From NCBI GenBank assembly GCA_035249175.1, contig DATFGT010000085.1, positions 1 through 13,905 of the forward strand: a stretch of 13,905 bases of DNA. Reading direction: 5' to 3'. This DNA comes from 66-474 sp035249175. Lineage in GTDB: Bacteria; Pseudomonadota; Gammaproteobacteria; Xanthomonadales; Rhodanobacteraceae. How positions within the stretch are numbered: position 1 is the stretch's first letter; the number at the start of each line of letters is the position of its first letter. The notes beneath the pieces were generated by a model, which was not told where the DNA came from, ran no database searches, and saw nothing but the letters and a program-made list of their open reading frames with translations. Shown here one piece after another: positions 1 to 6,719 of this stretch. A program made the translations under genes and the position numbers.

Positions 1-1333
1 TGATGTGCTCGGCGAGATTCGCGTGGCTGAGCACGCCGCCACGCAACCACAGGTAGGTCACGATGGATACGGCAAAGCTCGCACCGACGGTACGCAGGAA
101 GGTGGCGGAACCCGATCCTTCCGCGATTTCATGGCCCTGGAGATCCGACAACAGGATCGTCAGGATCGGCATGAAGAACAGCGCAATGCCGAGGCCCAGT
201 ATCAATTCCGTCAGCGCCACGGACCAGAAGTCGACCTCCGTGTTGAAACTGGCGAAACGGAAACAGACGAAGCCCATCACCGCGAACGAGAACGCGGTCA
301 GCCAGCGCAAGTCGAACTTGTGTGCGTATTTCCCGACCCAGAACGTCAGCAGGATCGGGATCACGCCGATCGGCGCCGCCGCGAGACCCGACCACAGCGC
401 GGTATAACCCAGCACGTTCTGCAACCACAGCGGCAGCAGCAGCGAGATCGAGAAGAACAGCGCGAACGCGAGGATCAGCGCCAGCGTGCCCGCCGCGAAA
501 TTGCGGTGCCGGAACAGGCGCAAGTCCACCAGCGGCTCGTCGTCGGTCAGCTCCCAGATCACCCACACCGAAAGGGAGATCGTCGCGACGATGGCCAGAA
601 CGATGATGGTGGTGGAATGGAACCAGTCGAGATCGTTGCCCTTGTCCAGCAGGATCTGCAACGAACCGACGCCGAGGATCAGCGTGACCACGCCCACCCA
701 GTCGATGCGTGCGCGACGCAACTGCTCGACGCGCTTGCCCATCTGCACCGCGACGAGGCCGCACGCGACGATGCCGATCGGCACGTTGATGAAGAAAATC
801 CATCGCCATGAATACGAGTCCGTGATCCAGCCACCCGCCACCGGCCCGACGATCGGCGCCACCACCGTGATCATTGCGATGATCGCCAGCGCCATGCCGC
901 GTTTTTCGCGCGGATAGATCGACACCATCAGGCTTTGCGTGAGCGGATACATCGGCCCCGCGACCGCGCCCTGCAAGGCGCGGAACAGCACCAGTTCGCC
1001 CATGCTGGTCGCGAAACCGCAGGCCAGCGAACAAATCGAGAACAGCGCAGTCGCCCACACGAACAATTTCACTTCACCGAAGCGCCGTGAAAGAAACCCC
1101 GTCAGCGGCAACGCGATCGCGTTGGACACCGCGAACGAGGTGATCACCCAGGTCGATTGCGTGAGGCTGGCGCCGAGATTGCCGGCGATGGTCGGCAGCG
1201 ACACGTTGGCGATGGTGATGTCCAGCACCTGCATGAACGTCGCCAACGACAATCCGAGCGTCGCCAGCGGCAGGCTGGCGGGACGGAATTCGCCGAAACT
1301 GCCGGCTGCCGCGGTGGCTGCGGTAGAGGCCAT
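1..1333 (-). CDS. emrB: EmrB-type DHA2 family multidrug MFS transporter (partial, cut at left edge)
   Basis: This is the inner-membrane pump of a tripartite proton-driven drug exporter. The frame reads from ATG at 1333 to the window edge without a stop, giving 444 codons; EmrB proteins are usually a little over 500 residues, so roughly the last 70 are missing. Visible DHA2 landmarks are a first membrane helix leading into LDITIANVSLPTI, the loop motif GFLSRRFGEVKLF after helix 2, RALQGAVAGPMYPL in helix 4, the antiporter motif C-like APIVGPVAGGWI in helix 5, and WRWIFFINVPIGI in helix 6. Many further hydrophobic helices follow, as expected for a 14-helix transporter. An AGGA a few bases before the ATG supports the start. 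It lies 35 nt downstream of the emrA stop, in the same operon. It should pair with the adaptor and outer-membrane factor encoded just upstream. The family is secure; the substrates cannot be read from sequence. Confidence 0.93.
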   Translation of the reverse strand, partial: MASTAATAAAGSFGEFRPASLPLATLGLSLATFMQVLDITIANVSLPTIAGNLGASLTQSTWVITSFAVSNAIALPLTGFLSRRFGEVKLFVWATALFSICSLACGFATSMGELVLFRALQGAVAGPMYPLTQSLMVSIYPREKRGMALAIIAMITVVAPIVGPVAGGWITDSYSWRWIFFINVPIGIVACGLVAVQMGKRVEQLRRARIDWVGVVTLILGVGSLQILLDKGNDLDWFHSTTIIVLAIVATISLSVWVIWELTDDEPLVDLRLFRHRNFAAGTLALILAFALFFSISLLLPLWLQNVLGYTALWSGLAAAPIGVIPILLTFWVGKYAHKFDLRWLTAFSFAVMGFVCFRFASFNTEVDFWSVALTELILGLGIALFFMPILTILLSDLQGHEIAEGSGSATFLRTVGASFAVSIVTYLWLRGGVLSHANLAEHI

Positions 1334-1368
1334 GGAATCCTAGCGTTGCGATATCAGGGACGATCGCA

Positions 1369-2610
1369 TCAATGTCTCGCGATCGCGGCGCCCTTGGCCT
1401 CGGCGCTGTCGGCGATCGGACCACTGTTGGCGTGGATGATCTTCGCGATCAGCGCGTTCGCTTCGGCGCGATCCTGCGCGTACACGTCGGTGCTGAACAC
1501 CGGATGCTGCGGCGCATTCTTCGCCAGCATGGGGCCCTTCTGGTTGTGCAGGTTCACCGAAACGTCCATGGACAAGCCGATCCGCAACGGATACTTGTCC
1601 AGATCCTTGGCGTCCAGTTCGATGCGCACCGGCAGGCGCTGCACGATCTTGATCCAGTTGCCCGACGCGTTCTGCGCCGGCAGCAGCGAGAACGCGCTGC
1701 CCGTGCCGATGCCGAGGCCGGCCACGCGACCGTGATAGGTCACTCCGCCGCCGTACACGTCGGACGTCAGCGTCACCGGCTGGCCGATGCGCATGTCCTG
1801 CAACTGGGTTTCCTTGAAATTCGCGTCCACCCAGACCTGATGCAGCGGCACCACCGCCATCAAGGGCGTGCCGGGTTGCACGCGCTGGCCGACCTGCACG
1901 GTGCGCTTGGCGACGTAGCCGGAAACCGGCGCCACCAGCGTGGTGCGCTGATCGTTCAACCATGCCGCGCGCACCGCGGCGGCCGCGGCCTTCACGTCCG
2001 GATGGGTGGCGATTTTGGTATCGGACACCAGCGCGTTGGTGGTGGCGAGTTGCGCCTGCGCGGCGGCAAGTGCGCTCTGGGCGGTGGTCAGCGCGTCGCG
2101 TGCATGCGCCAGTTCCTCGGCCGAGATCGCGCCCGAGTCCGCCAGCCCCTTGCGGCGCTTGTAGTCGGCCTGGGCCTGCTGCACCGCCGATTCGCGCGCG
2201 GCGACGTCGGCCTTGGACGTGTGCACGGTGCTGTACAGGCCACGCACCTTGCGCACCGCCTGCGCCAGCGCTGCTTCGGCCTGCGCCAGCGCGACATCGG
2301 CGTCGGAGGGATCCAGCTTCACCAGCGTCTGGCCTTCGCGCACATAATCGTTGTCGTCGGCGCCGATGCTGATCACGGTACCCGGCACCTGCGGCGTGAT
2401 CTGCACTACGTTGCCGTCGACGTAAGCGTCGTCGGTGCCTTCGTACCAGCGTCCCACCAGGAAGTGATACAGCGCCCAGCCGATGCCGACGATGACGATC
2501 ACGCCGATCAGGCCGCGCAGCAGCCAGCGCCGCTTGCGCAAACGCTTGGCCTTCAGTTGCGCCGCGGTGTCGTCTTCGGTGACGGGGTTGGGATTGATGG
2601 GAGAAGTCAT
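1369..2610 (-). CDS. emrA: EmrA-type membrane fusion protein (HlyD family)
   Basis: This 413-residue periplasmic adaptor links the EmrB pump to the outer-membrane channel. The N-terminus is a short cytoplasmic tail ending in a basic cluster (KRLRKRR, about residues 21-28), followed by one membrane helix at about 30-50. Next comes the family hallmark EGTDDAYVDGN, which opens the beta-barrel and lipoyl part. A long Ala- and Gln-rich alpha-helical hairpin occupies roughly residues 100-210. The second lipoyl half follows (LVAPVSGYVAKRTVQVGQRV), then a barrel domain containing VWVDANFKETQL. E. coli EmrA is about 390 residues, so this is full length. The ATG at 2610 overlaps the stop of the upstream outer-membrane gene as ATGA, so translation is probably coupled. 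No strong Shine-Dalgarno sequence is visible, which also fits coupling. Family assignment is confident. Confidence 0.95.
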   Translation of the reverse strand: MTSPINPNPVTEDDTAAQLKAKRLRKRRWLLRGLIGVIVIVGIGWALYHFLVGRWYEGTDDAYVDGNVVQITPQVPGTVISIGADDNDYVREGQTLVKLDPSDADVALAQAEAALAQAVRKVRGLYSTVHTSKADVAARESAVQQAQADYKRRKGLADSGAISAEELAHARDALTTAQSALAAAQAQLATTNALVSDTKIATHPDVKAAAAAVRAAWLNDQRTTLVAPVSGYVAKRTVQVGQRVQPGTPLMAVVPLHQVWVDANFKETQLQDMRIGQPVTLTSDVYGGGVTYHGRVAGLGIGTGSAFSLLPAQNASGNWIKIVQRLPVRIELDAKDLDKYPLRIGLSMDVSVNLHNQKGPMLAKNAPQHPVFSTDVYAQDRAEANALIAKIIHANSGPIADSAEAKGAAIARH

Positions 2611-4130
2611 CGATGTGCCTGGGGTTGATGTGCCGGGGATTGATGCGCGTGAAGGTCGGATGCCGGTCGGGGTGCGGCAGCCAGCGACGGCGCGTCAGCG
2701 GCCGGCCGGAAGCCGCCGCCGAGCGCCTCGTTGAGCGTGGCCCATGCGCCGACGCGACGGGTCTGCAAGCTGGCCAGTTGCTGTTCGGCGGTGATCAGGT
2801 CCTGTCGCACACTCAACGCTTCGAGATAGTTGCCCACGCCAGCGCGATAGCGCTTCATCGCCAGCGCGTAGGCATCGTTGGCGCTTGCGCGCGCGTTCTC
2901 CGCATCCTGCACCTGCGCCGACAGCGATTGCAGATCATCGACTTGGCCCGCAACCTCGTTGATCGCATGCACCAGCGTCTGGTTGTACTGGGCGACCGCG
3001 ATGTCGCGCGCGGCGTCCTTGCCGGCGAGATTGGCGCGCAACGCACCACCCTCGAAGATCGGCAGGCTCAACGCCGGCGAAATCGTGTAGAAGCGGTTCT
3101 GCAGCGAGAACAGGTTCATCGACGAGGGCGCGAGCAAGCCGGCCAGCGAACTGATGCTGATGTTCGGCAGGAACTTCGTTTTCGCGACCTTGATGTCTTT
3201 CCCCGCTGCCTCCACGCGCCAGCGGGCAGCCACCACGTCCGGGCGACGGCCCAGGAGATCAGCTGGCAAATCGCTGGGCAGCGCGAGGGCGGGAATCGCC
3301 GGCAGCGCGGGACGCTCGATCGACAACGCCCGATCCGGACCCGCGCCCAGCAGGGCCGCCAACATCAGGCCGGCAGTGCGCGCGGCGTTGTCGGCGGCTT
3401 CAAGGCGCGCGCGATCGCTCGCGCTCTCGGCCTCGATGCGCGCCAGCGAGAACTTGCTGTCGATGCCGCTGGCGACACGCTTGTGGGTGAGCTTCAGGAA
3501 ATCGTTGGCGCGTTGCAGCTCTTCATTGGCGAGATCCCGCTGCGCGTAGGCGCCCGCCAACGCGAAATACGCCTGCACCACGTCGGCGGAAAGTTTCAGG
3601 CGCGCCGCCTGCGCGTCCACTTCCGCGGCACGCGCATTGCCGACCGCGGCCTGCCACGCGGCGCGCTTGCCGCCCCACAAATCCAGATCCCACTTGAAAC
3701 TCAAATAGCCGTAACGGATCACCCCGAAATGACCAGACGCCAGCGGCGGCAGAATCGGCGGCACACGCGCACCGGCGATACTGGCGCCACCATTCAACGT
3801 CGGCTTGCGGGCGGCGTCGGCGGCACCGGCGGCGGCCAGCGCTGCCTGGACGCGCGCATCCACCAGCGTCATGTCGGGATTGTCGGCCAGCGCCTCGTCG
3901 ATTAGCTTGTCGAGCTGCGCGTCGCCCAGCACCTTCCACCAGTCCTGCTGCGGCCACGCCGCGTTGTCCGTTTTCACGCCCGAGAAAGAGCGCTGCGCGG
4001 CGAGCGAAGCGGGATTCGTGGGCGTCGCGGTCGGGTGCAATCCGCCGGTGCTGGCACAGCCGGCCAGCAACGCGGTGGCAAAGACCGCGGCGGCAAAATT
4101 GCCGCGGCGTGTCGGAATGTTCAAGGGCAT
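2607..4130 (-). CDS. Outer-membrane efflux lipoprotein (NodT/OMF, TolC-like)
   Basis: This is the outer-membrane channel of the efflux complex, 507 residues from the chosen ATG at 4130. That start places a lipoprotein signal right at the N-terminus: a basic stretch (TRRGN), a hydrophobic core, and the lipobox LLAGC with the lipidated Cys at residue 25. The open frame continues 59 codons further upstream, but those would bury the signal peptide. The mature protein shows the two repeated OEP halves of the NodT family, including the typical segment WDLDLWGGKRAAW and, in the second half, LGRRPDVVAARWRVEAAG and SLPIFEGGALRANL. The last residues form an unusual His-rich tail with two pentapeptide repeats (HQSPA, HQPQA). 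Its position between a MarR gene and emrA matches emrC of the Stenotrophomonas emrRCAB arrangement. No good ribosome site precedes the ATG; a small upstream reading frame may supply translation by coupling. Confidence 0.93.
   Translation of the reverse strand: MPLNIPTRRGNFAAAVFATALLAGCASTGGLHPTATPTNPASLAAQRSFSGVKTDNAAWPQQDWWKVLGDAQLDKLIDEALADNPDMTLVDARVQAALAAAGAADAARKPTLNGGASIAGARVPPILPPLASGHFGVIRYGYLSFKWDLDLWGGKRAAWQAAVGNARAAEVDAQAARLKLSADVVQAYFALAGAYAQRDLANEELQRANDFLKLTHKRVASGIDSKFSLARIEAESASDRARLEAADNAARTAGLMLAALLGAGPDRALSIERPALPAIPALALPSDLPADLLGRRPDVVAARWRVEAAGKDIKVAKTKFLPNISISSLAGLLAPSSMNLFSLQNRFYTISPALSLPIFEGGALRANLAGKDAARDIAVAQYNQTLVHAINEVAGQVDDLQSLSAQVQDAENARASANDAYALAMKRYRAGVGNYLEALSVRQDLITAEQQLASLQTRRVGAWATLNEALGGGFRPAADAPSLAAAPRPASDLHAHQSPAHQPQAHR
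2612..2641 (-). repeat. Two tandem 15-bp units at the outer-membrane gene/emrA junction
   Basis: Plus-strand units at 2612-2626 and 2627-2641 (GATGTGCCTGGGGTT and GATGTGCCGGGGATT) differ at two positions, and a partial third unit begins at 2642. The units encode the HQPQA and HQSPA repeats of the His-rich C-terminal tail of the outer-membrane factor. They end immediately before the ATGA overlap with emrA. The unit length is a multiple of three, so gain or loss of a unit would change the tail length without shifting the coupled start. Confidence 0.6.
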
Positions 4131-4246
4131 TGCTCGTGGGTTGGGAACAAGCGCGCATGTTTCAAGCGTCGCGCGCGGGTGGACAAGGGATTGCCTGAAT
4201 GGATGAGACTGGATACTTCTGGATCGGTACAGCTTCGCCACACCAT
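4121..4246 (-). CDS. Possible 41-codon leader ORF upstream of the outer-membrane gene
   Basis: This is a small candidate reading frame in the 177-nt gap between the MarR gene and the outer-membrane gene. It starts at ATG 4246, preceded by GGAG at about 5 nt spacing, and stops with TGA at 4123-4121. That stop lies a few bases inside the outer-membrane gene, whose own ATG (4130) lacks a clear ribosome site. The predicted peptide begins MVWRSCTDPE and has no signal peptide, helix pattern or family that I recognise. Its value would be as a translated leader that delivers ribosomes to the next gene. It could equally be chance in untranslated RNA. I do not assign a function. Confidence 0.22.
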   Translation of the reverse strand: MVWRSCTDPEVSSLIHSGNPLSTRARRLKHARLFPTHEQCP

Positions 4247-4307
4247 GGCGCTCCAAAAAGATGACGTTCGAACAGCGCAGATTTTTACGCGACCTGGCCG
4301 GATGCAC

Positions 4308-4766
4308 TTATTCGCGCCGTGCGCGAATCCCGTCCAGCACCCGGCTCAGCACATCGTGCAACTGCTCGCGCTCGCGGACCGTGGTGCCCTCGAAAGTGCG
4401 ACCGGCGACGGCATCGCAGTACCCGATCACGCGCTTGCGCAGGGCCTTGCCTTGCGTCGTCAACTCGAGCCGCAGCGCGCGACGGTCGACCGGGTCCGGC
4501 ACCCGCTTCAGGTAACCGCGCTGCTCCAGCTTGTCCAGCAAGCGCGTGAGGGCGCCGGGGTTGTAATGCAGCGCACGCGCCAGCTCGACCGGCGTCATCG
4601 GTTCCTCATGCCCGAGCAGCTTGAGCGCGACGAACTGCGTGAAGTTGAGTTCGACGCCCTGGCGCCCCATCTCCTGTTCGACCTCCGTGACGAACTCCGC
4701 GCGCAGCCGGCCGATCAGCCGGCACAACTGGAACGAGCGGTCGGAGGAAGTTTCAGCGCGATTCAT
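4308..4766 (-). CDS. MarR-family transcriptional regulator (EmrR-like)
   Basis: This 152-residue winged-helix regulator is the first gene of the efflux operon. After an N-terminal dimerisation helix (SFQLCRLIGRLRAEF), the winged helix runs from about residue 57 to 104. Helix-turn-helix entry is MTPVELARALHYNPGALTRLLDKL, with the recognition helix near 69-82. The wing is DPVDRRALRLELT, with the conserved Asp-Arg-Arg of the family. A C-terminal helix region closes the dimer. MarR proteins of this type usually bind a palindrome as dimers and release it when they bind a phenolic or drug-like ligand. Placed directly before an outer-membrane factor, EmrA and EmrB, it is the counterpart of EmrR, most likely an autorepressor of the whole operon. 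ATG 4766 is chosen because the promoter ends only a few bases upstream, leaving no room for an earlier start. Confidence 0.92.
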   Translation of the reverse strand: MNRAETSSDRSFQLCRLIGRLRAEFVTEVEQEMGRQGVELNFTQFVALKLLGHEEPMTPVELARALHYNPGALTRLLDKLEQRGYLKRVPDPVDRRALRLELTTQGKALRKRVIGYCDAVAGRTFEGTTVREREQLHDVLSRVLDGIRARRE

Positions 4767-4773
4767 GCCGAGG

Positions 4774-4801
4774 ATGATACTGTCTCGGCTTTAATTGTCA
4801 A
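4774..4801 (-). promoter_or_regulatory. Sigma70-like promoter of the MarR-efflux operon
   Basis: On the minus strand, a perfect TTGACA (4801-4796) is followed after 16 nt by TATCAT (4779-4774), five of six bases matching the -10 consensus. Transcription would begin about 6-8 nt further on, at about 4768-4766, essentially at the A of the MarR start codon (4766). The mRNA would then have almost no leader. This is the best-matching promoter I can see in the window, and its surroundings are AT-richer than average. Confidence 0.75.
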
Positions 4802-4807
4802 GGCAAT
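4794..4807. promoter_or_regulatory. Candidate MarR operator palindrome over the -35 box
   Basis: ATTGTC AA GGCAAT is a 14-bp inverted repeat with 5 of 6 arm positions matching. It covers the -35 hexamer (4796-4801) of the efflux operon promoter. AT-rich palindromes that overlap promoter elements are the usual targets of MarR-family autorepressors. Binding by the adjacent regulator is inferred from position and symmetry only. Confidence 0.5.
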
Positions 4808-4843
4808 AATTTCTGCGGCAATCATACGTTGTTCAGGCGGGTC

Positions 4844-4867
4844 GTCCGTTTTCTTATAAAAGCGGAC
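4844..4867. other. AT-rich imperfect hairpin in intergenic region
   Basis: GTCCG and TTTT pair with AAAA and CGGAC around a CTTAT loop, with one unpaired G in the right arm. It sits upstream of and divergent from the MarR promoter. It contains TATAAA on the plus strand, which could act as a -10 box, but I find no good -35 at standard spacing. The role is unknown: it might be a terminator, a second regulator site or a remnant. Confidence 0.3.
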
Positions 4868-4984
4868 AAAGGCGCACGACAATGGATGTCCTCCGCGGCG
4901 GACGGGTGACCTTCGGCGGCAAGAATCTCGGCGAGACGATGCTCCTGGCGGGTATCAGGTTCCAGCGAAACCGCAGGGCAAGCC

Positions 4985-5022
4985 GTAGGGCGGGAGCAGC
5001 CTCGCAGCGGCGTATCCCGCCT
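4985..5022 (+). repeat. REP palindrome, long type (GTAG-headed), site 1 copy a
   Basis: GTAG is followed by GGCGGGA (4989-4995), a 19-nt loop, and TCCCGCC (5015-5021), giving a perfect 7-bp stem. The loop contains a partly degraded inner palindrome. The GTAG head plus stem is the signature of REP elements moved by RAYT (TnpA-REP) transposases, known from Stenotrophomonas and Pseudomonas. The element lies just beyond the 3' end of the sulfurtransferase gene and faces copy b. Confidence 0.8.
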
Positions 5023-5041
5023 GCACAAGCCAGACCGAACC

Positions 5042-5068
5042 GGCGGGATTCGCTTCGCTACCCCCTAC
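5042..5068 (-). repeat. REP palindrome, short type, site 1 copy b (damaged)
   Basis: This is an inverted partner of copy a. Read on the minus strand it starts GTAGGGGG, continues TAGCGAAGCGAA, and ends TCCCGCC. Compared with the intact short copy at 11430-11460, about four bases of the left stem arm are missing, so the outer stem can no longer form fully. The inner GCGAAGC mini-hairpin sequence (complement of 5052-5058) is kept. It ends 3 nt from the sulfurtransferase stop codon. Confidence 0.7.
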
Positions 5069-5071
5069 ACC

Positions 5072-5923
5072 TCAGTCGCCCGTGGCAACGGGTCGTGACG
5101 GATCGCTGACCCACCCGCTCCACGACGGCGCGAACAGGCGCGAGCCGTGCAGGCCGGCAGCTTCCATCGCCAGCAGGTTGTGGCAGGCGGTGACGCCTGA
5201 ACCGCACATGTGCACGACATCGCCCGGGCGATGCTCGCCCAGCAATGCGTTGAACTGTTCGCGAAGCGTCTGTGGCGACTTGAACCGCCCATTCGCCGCG
5301 AGATTCTCGGAGAATGGCCGATTGCGCGCACCGGGCACGTGTCCTGCCGCACGATCAAGGGGTTCGGTTTCACCTCGAAAACGCGGCGCCGCGCGCGCAT
5401 CCAGCATCAACGTCGATGGCTTTTCCCGGCGTGCTTCCAATTCCTCGTAATACACCACGCGCGCGGGATCGAAATGCAACGGGACGGACGTCGCCTCACG
5501 CGGCGCGGCGGCGCCATGTTCGACCGGAAAACCCGCTGCCGTCCATGCCTGCCATCCGCCATCCAGCACGCAAGCCACGATGCCGACGCTGTCCAGCATC
5601 CACCACAGCCGCGCCGCGGCAAGCGCACCGCCCGCATCGTCGTACGCGACCACGCGTTGCGTTTTGCGCCACCCCCACTGCGACAGCGTCCGCGCAAAGA
5701 CTTCGATATCCGGAAGCGGATGCCTTCCCAGCCCCTGCTTCGACAGATCGGAAAGATCGCGATCGAGGCTCGCGTACACCGCACCCGGAATGTGCGCCTC
5801 GAGAAAATCCCGTTCGCCCTTGCCGGGATCAGCCAACCCGAATCGGCAATCCACGATCAGCACGTCTTGCGGCGGGAGGGCCGCCAGCGCCTTTGCATCG
5901 ATCAACACGTCGTGTGCTTTCAT
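5072..5923 (-). CDS. sseA: 3-mercaptopyruvate sulfurtransferase (two-domain rhodanese)
   Basis: This 283-residue enzyme transfers sulfur from 3-mercaptopyruvate to a thiol or cyanide acceptor, forming a persulfide on its active Cys. There are two rhodanese domains. The first (about residues 5-130) is catalytically silent, with YDDAGGALAAARLWW where an active loop would lie. The second (about 165-275) carries the active loop CGSGVTA with Cys240. The CGSGVT form is typical of mercaptopyruvate sulfurtransferases, whereas thiosulfate sulfurtransferases have CRKGVT-like loops. The substrate-side segment RFRGETEP and GHVPGARN are also present. The open frame extends 19 codons upstream. ATG 5923 is preferred because it gives the standard N-terminus (MKAHDVLIDAKAL) and an ATGA overlap with the Nudix stop. 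It is probably cytoplasmic and last in its operon. Confidence 0.93.
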   Translation of the reverse strand: MKAHDVLIDAKALAALPPQDVLIVDCRFGLADPGKGERDFLEAHIPGAVYASLDRDLSDLSKQGLGRHPLPDIEVFARTLSQWGWRKTQRVVAYDDAGGALAAARLWWMLDSVGIVACVLDGGWQAWTAAGFPVEHGAAAPREATSVPLHFDPARVVYYEELEARREKPSTLMLDARAAPRFRGETEPLDRAAGHVPGARNRPFSENLAANGRFKSPQTLREQFNALLGEHRPGDVVHMCGSGVTACHNLLAMEAAGLHGSRLFAPSWSGWVSDPSRPVATGD

Positions 5924-6525
5924 GTCATGACACCCATTCGCCGCATCAAATTCACCAGCATCGCGGCCGTCGCACCCCAAATGCGCGGCTCGACACCCAC
6001 ATATTCATACACCTTCCGCGCTTCGCCGTGCGAGCCGAATTCGAACTGGTGAAGATTCGCTGGATCGAGCAAGAACGGCAGCGGCACTTCGAATATTTTT
6101 GCGACTTCATCAGGATGCGGCACCAACATCGCGTCGGCGGACAGCCGCGCCACCACCGGCGTCACGCAAAAGCCGCTGATGGTTTCAAGGCAATCCAGGA
6201 AGCCCAGCGGCTCGGCGGCGTTCGGATCCAGTCCGACTTCCTCGCGGCTTTCGCGCAACGCAGTCTCGATGGCGCCCGAATCGCCCTGGTCGGTGCGTCC
6301 GCCGGGAAAGCTCACCTGCCCCGCGTGCCGTACCAGATCGCCACGGCGCAACGTGAACACCACCCGCGGTTCCGGTACATCGCGGATTCCCATCAGCACC
6401 GCGGCATCCGCTCGCGGGCCTTCGCCGACCAGGTCGAGCAGGTAATCGTGATTCCACGCGGGTAGCGCGGGCGGTGCTTCCAGCGGGTGCAACGCACGCG
6501 TGACGGCCTCGAACCAGTCCGTCAT
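5920..6525 (-). CDS. Nudix hydrolase, CoA pyrophosphatase type (NudL-like)
   Basis: This is a 201-residue protein of the Nudix superfamily. The block FTLRRGDLVRHAGQVSFPGG (residues 57-76) closely follows the signature of the CoA/acyl-CoA pyrophosphatase subfamily, including the HAGQVxFPGG core. The catalytic helix RESREEVGL (91-99) provides the metal-binding glutamates. One position differs from the usual subfamily pattern: Val65 stands where Arg is normal. NudL-type enzymes cleave CoA to phosphopantetheine and adenosine 3',5'-bisphosphate. The length matches the family (about 190-210). The start overlaps the upstream DUF1289 stop as ATGA, and its own stop overlaps the sseA start as ATGA, so all three are probably co-translated. 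The substrate is inferred from subfamily membership. Confidence 0.9.
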   Translation of the reverse strand: MTDWFEAVTRALHPLEAPPALPAWNHDYLLDLVGEGPRADAAVLMGIRDVPEPRVVFTLRRGDLVRHAGQVSFPGGRTDQGDSGAIETALRESREEVGLDPNAAEPLGFLDCLETISGFCVTPVVARLSADAMLVPHPDEVAKIFEVPLPFLLDPANLHQFEFGSHGEARKVYEYVGVEPRIWGATAAMLVNLMRRMGVMT

Positions 6526-6719
6526 GGCCGCGACGGCGGCCGCAGCGGCTGCACCTCACGCACCCAGTGTCGACGATCATCCTGGCTCATCGTGCCCCAG
6601 CGGGCGATCTCGGCCAGCGTGCGTCGGCAGCCGATGCACAAACCGTTCGCATCCATCCGGCACACCCCGATGCACGGCGTGATCGGCGTCGCCTCGTCAT
6701 GGCTTGCTTCGATCGGCAT
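6522..6719 (-). CDS. DUF1289 small cysteine-motif protein
   Basis: This is a 65-residue protein of the DUF1289 family. Four cysteines in the pattern C-x3-C-x7-C-x2-C (Cys16, 20, 28, 31) sit in PCIGVCRMDANGLCIGC, followed by the conserved RRTLAEIARWGTMSQDDRRHW. The Cys spacing suggests a small metal- or cluster-binding fold, but the function of the family is not established. The open frame extends 41 codons upstream. ATG 6719 is preferred because family members begin shortly before the first Cys, and the upstream extension looks like translated intergenic sequence. It is the first gene of the overlapping trio with the Nudix hydrolase and the sulfurtransferase, which is a common neighbourhood for DUF1289. 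The promoter is unclear; TACGCT, 7 nt before the ATG, is only a weak -10 candidate. Confidence 0.88.
   Translation of the reverse strand: MPIEASHDEATPITPCIGVCRMDANGLCIGCRRTLAEIARWGTMSQDDRRHWVREVQPLRPPSRP

Noticed and set aside
1372..2628. Long plus-strand open frame (418 codons) opposite emrA
   Set aside because: Its peptide is rich in Arg, His and Gly with no family features, and it mirrors the emrA codons. It is a typical antisense shadow in high-GC DNA.
2613..3905. Long plus-strand open frame (430 codons) opposite the outer-membrane factor
   Set aside because: It is Arg- and Gln-rich without motifs, and the minus strand here encodes a clear NodT lipoprotein.
4822..5109. Two small open frames (minus 4822-5028, plus 4882-5109) between the MarR and sulfurtransferase genes
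   Set aside because: Both read through the REP palindromes, lack ribosome sites and resemble no family. I treat the region as non-coding.
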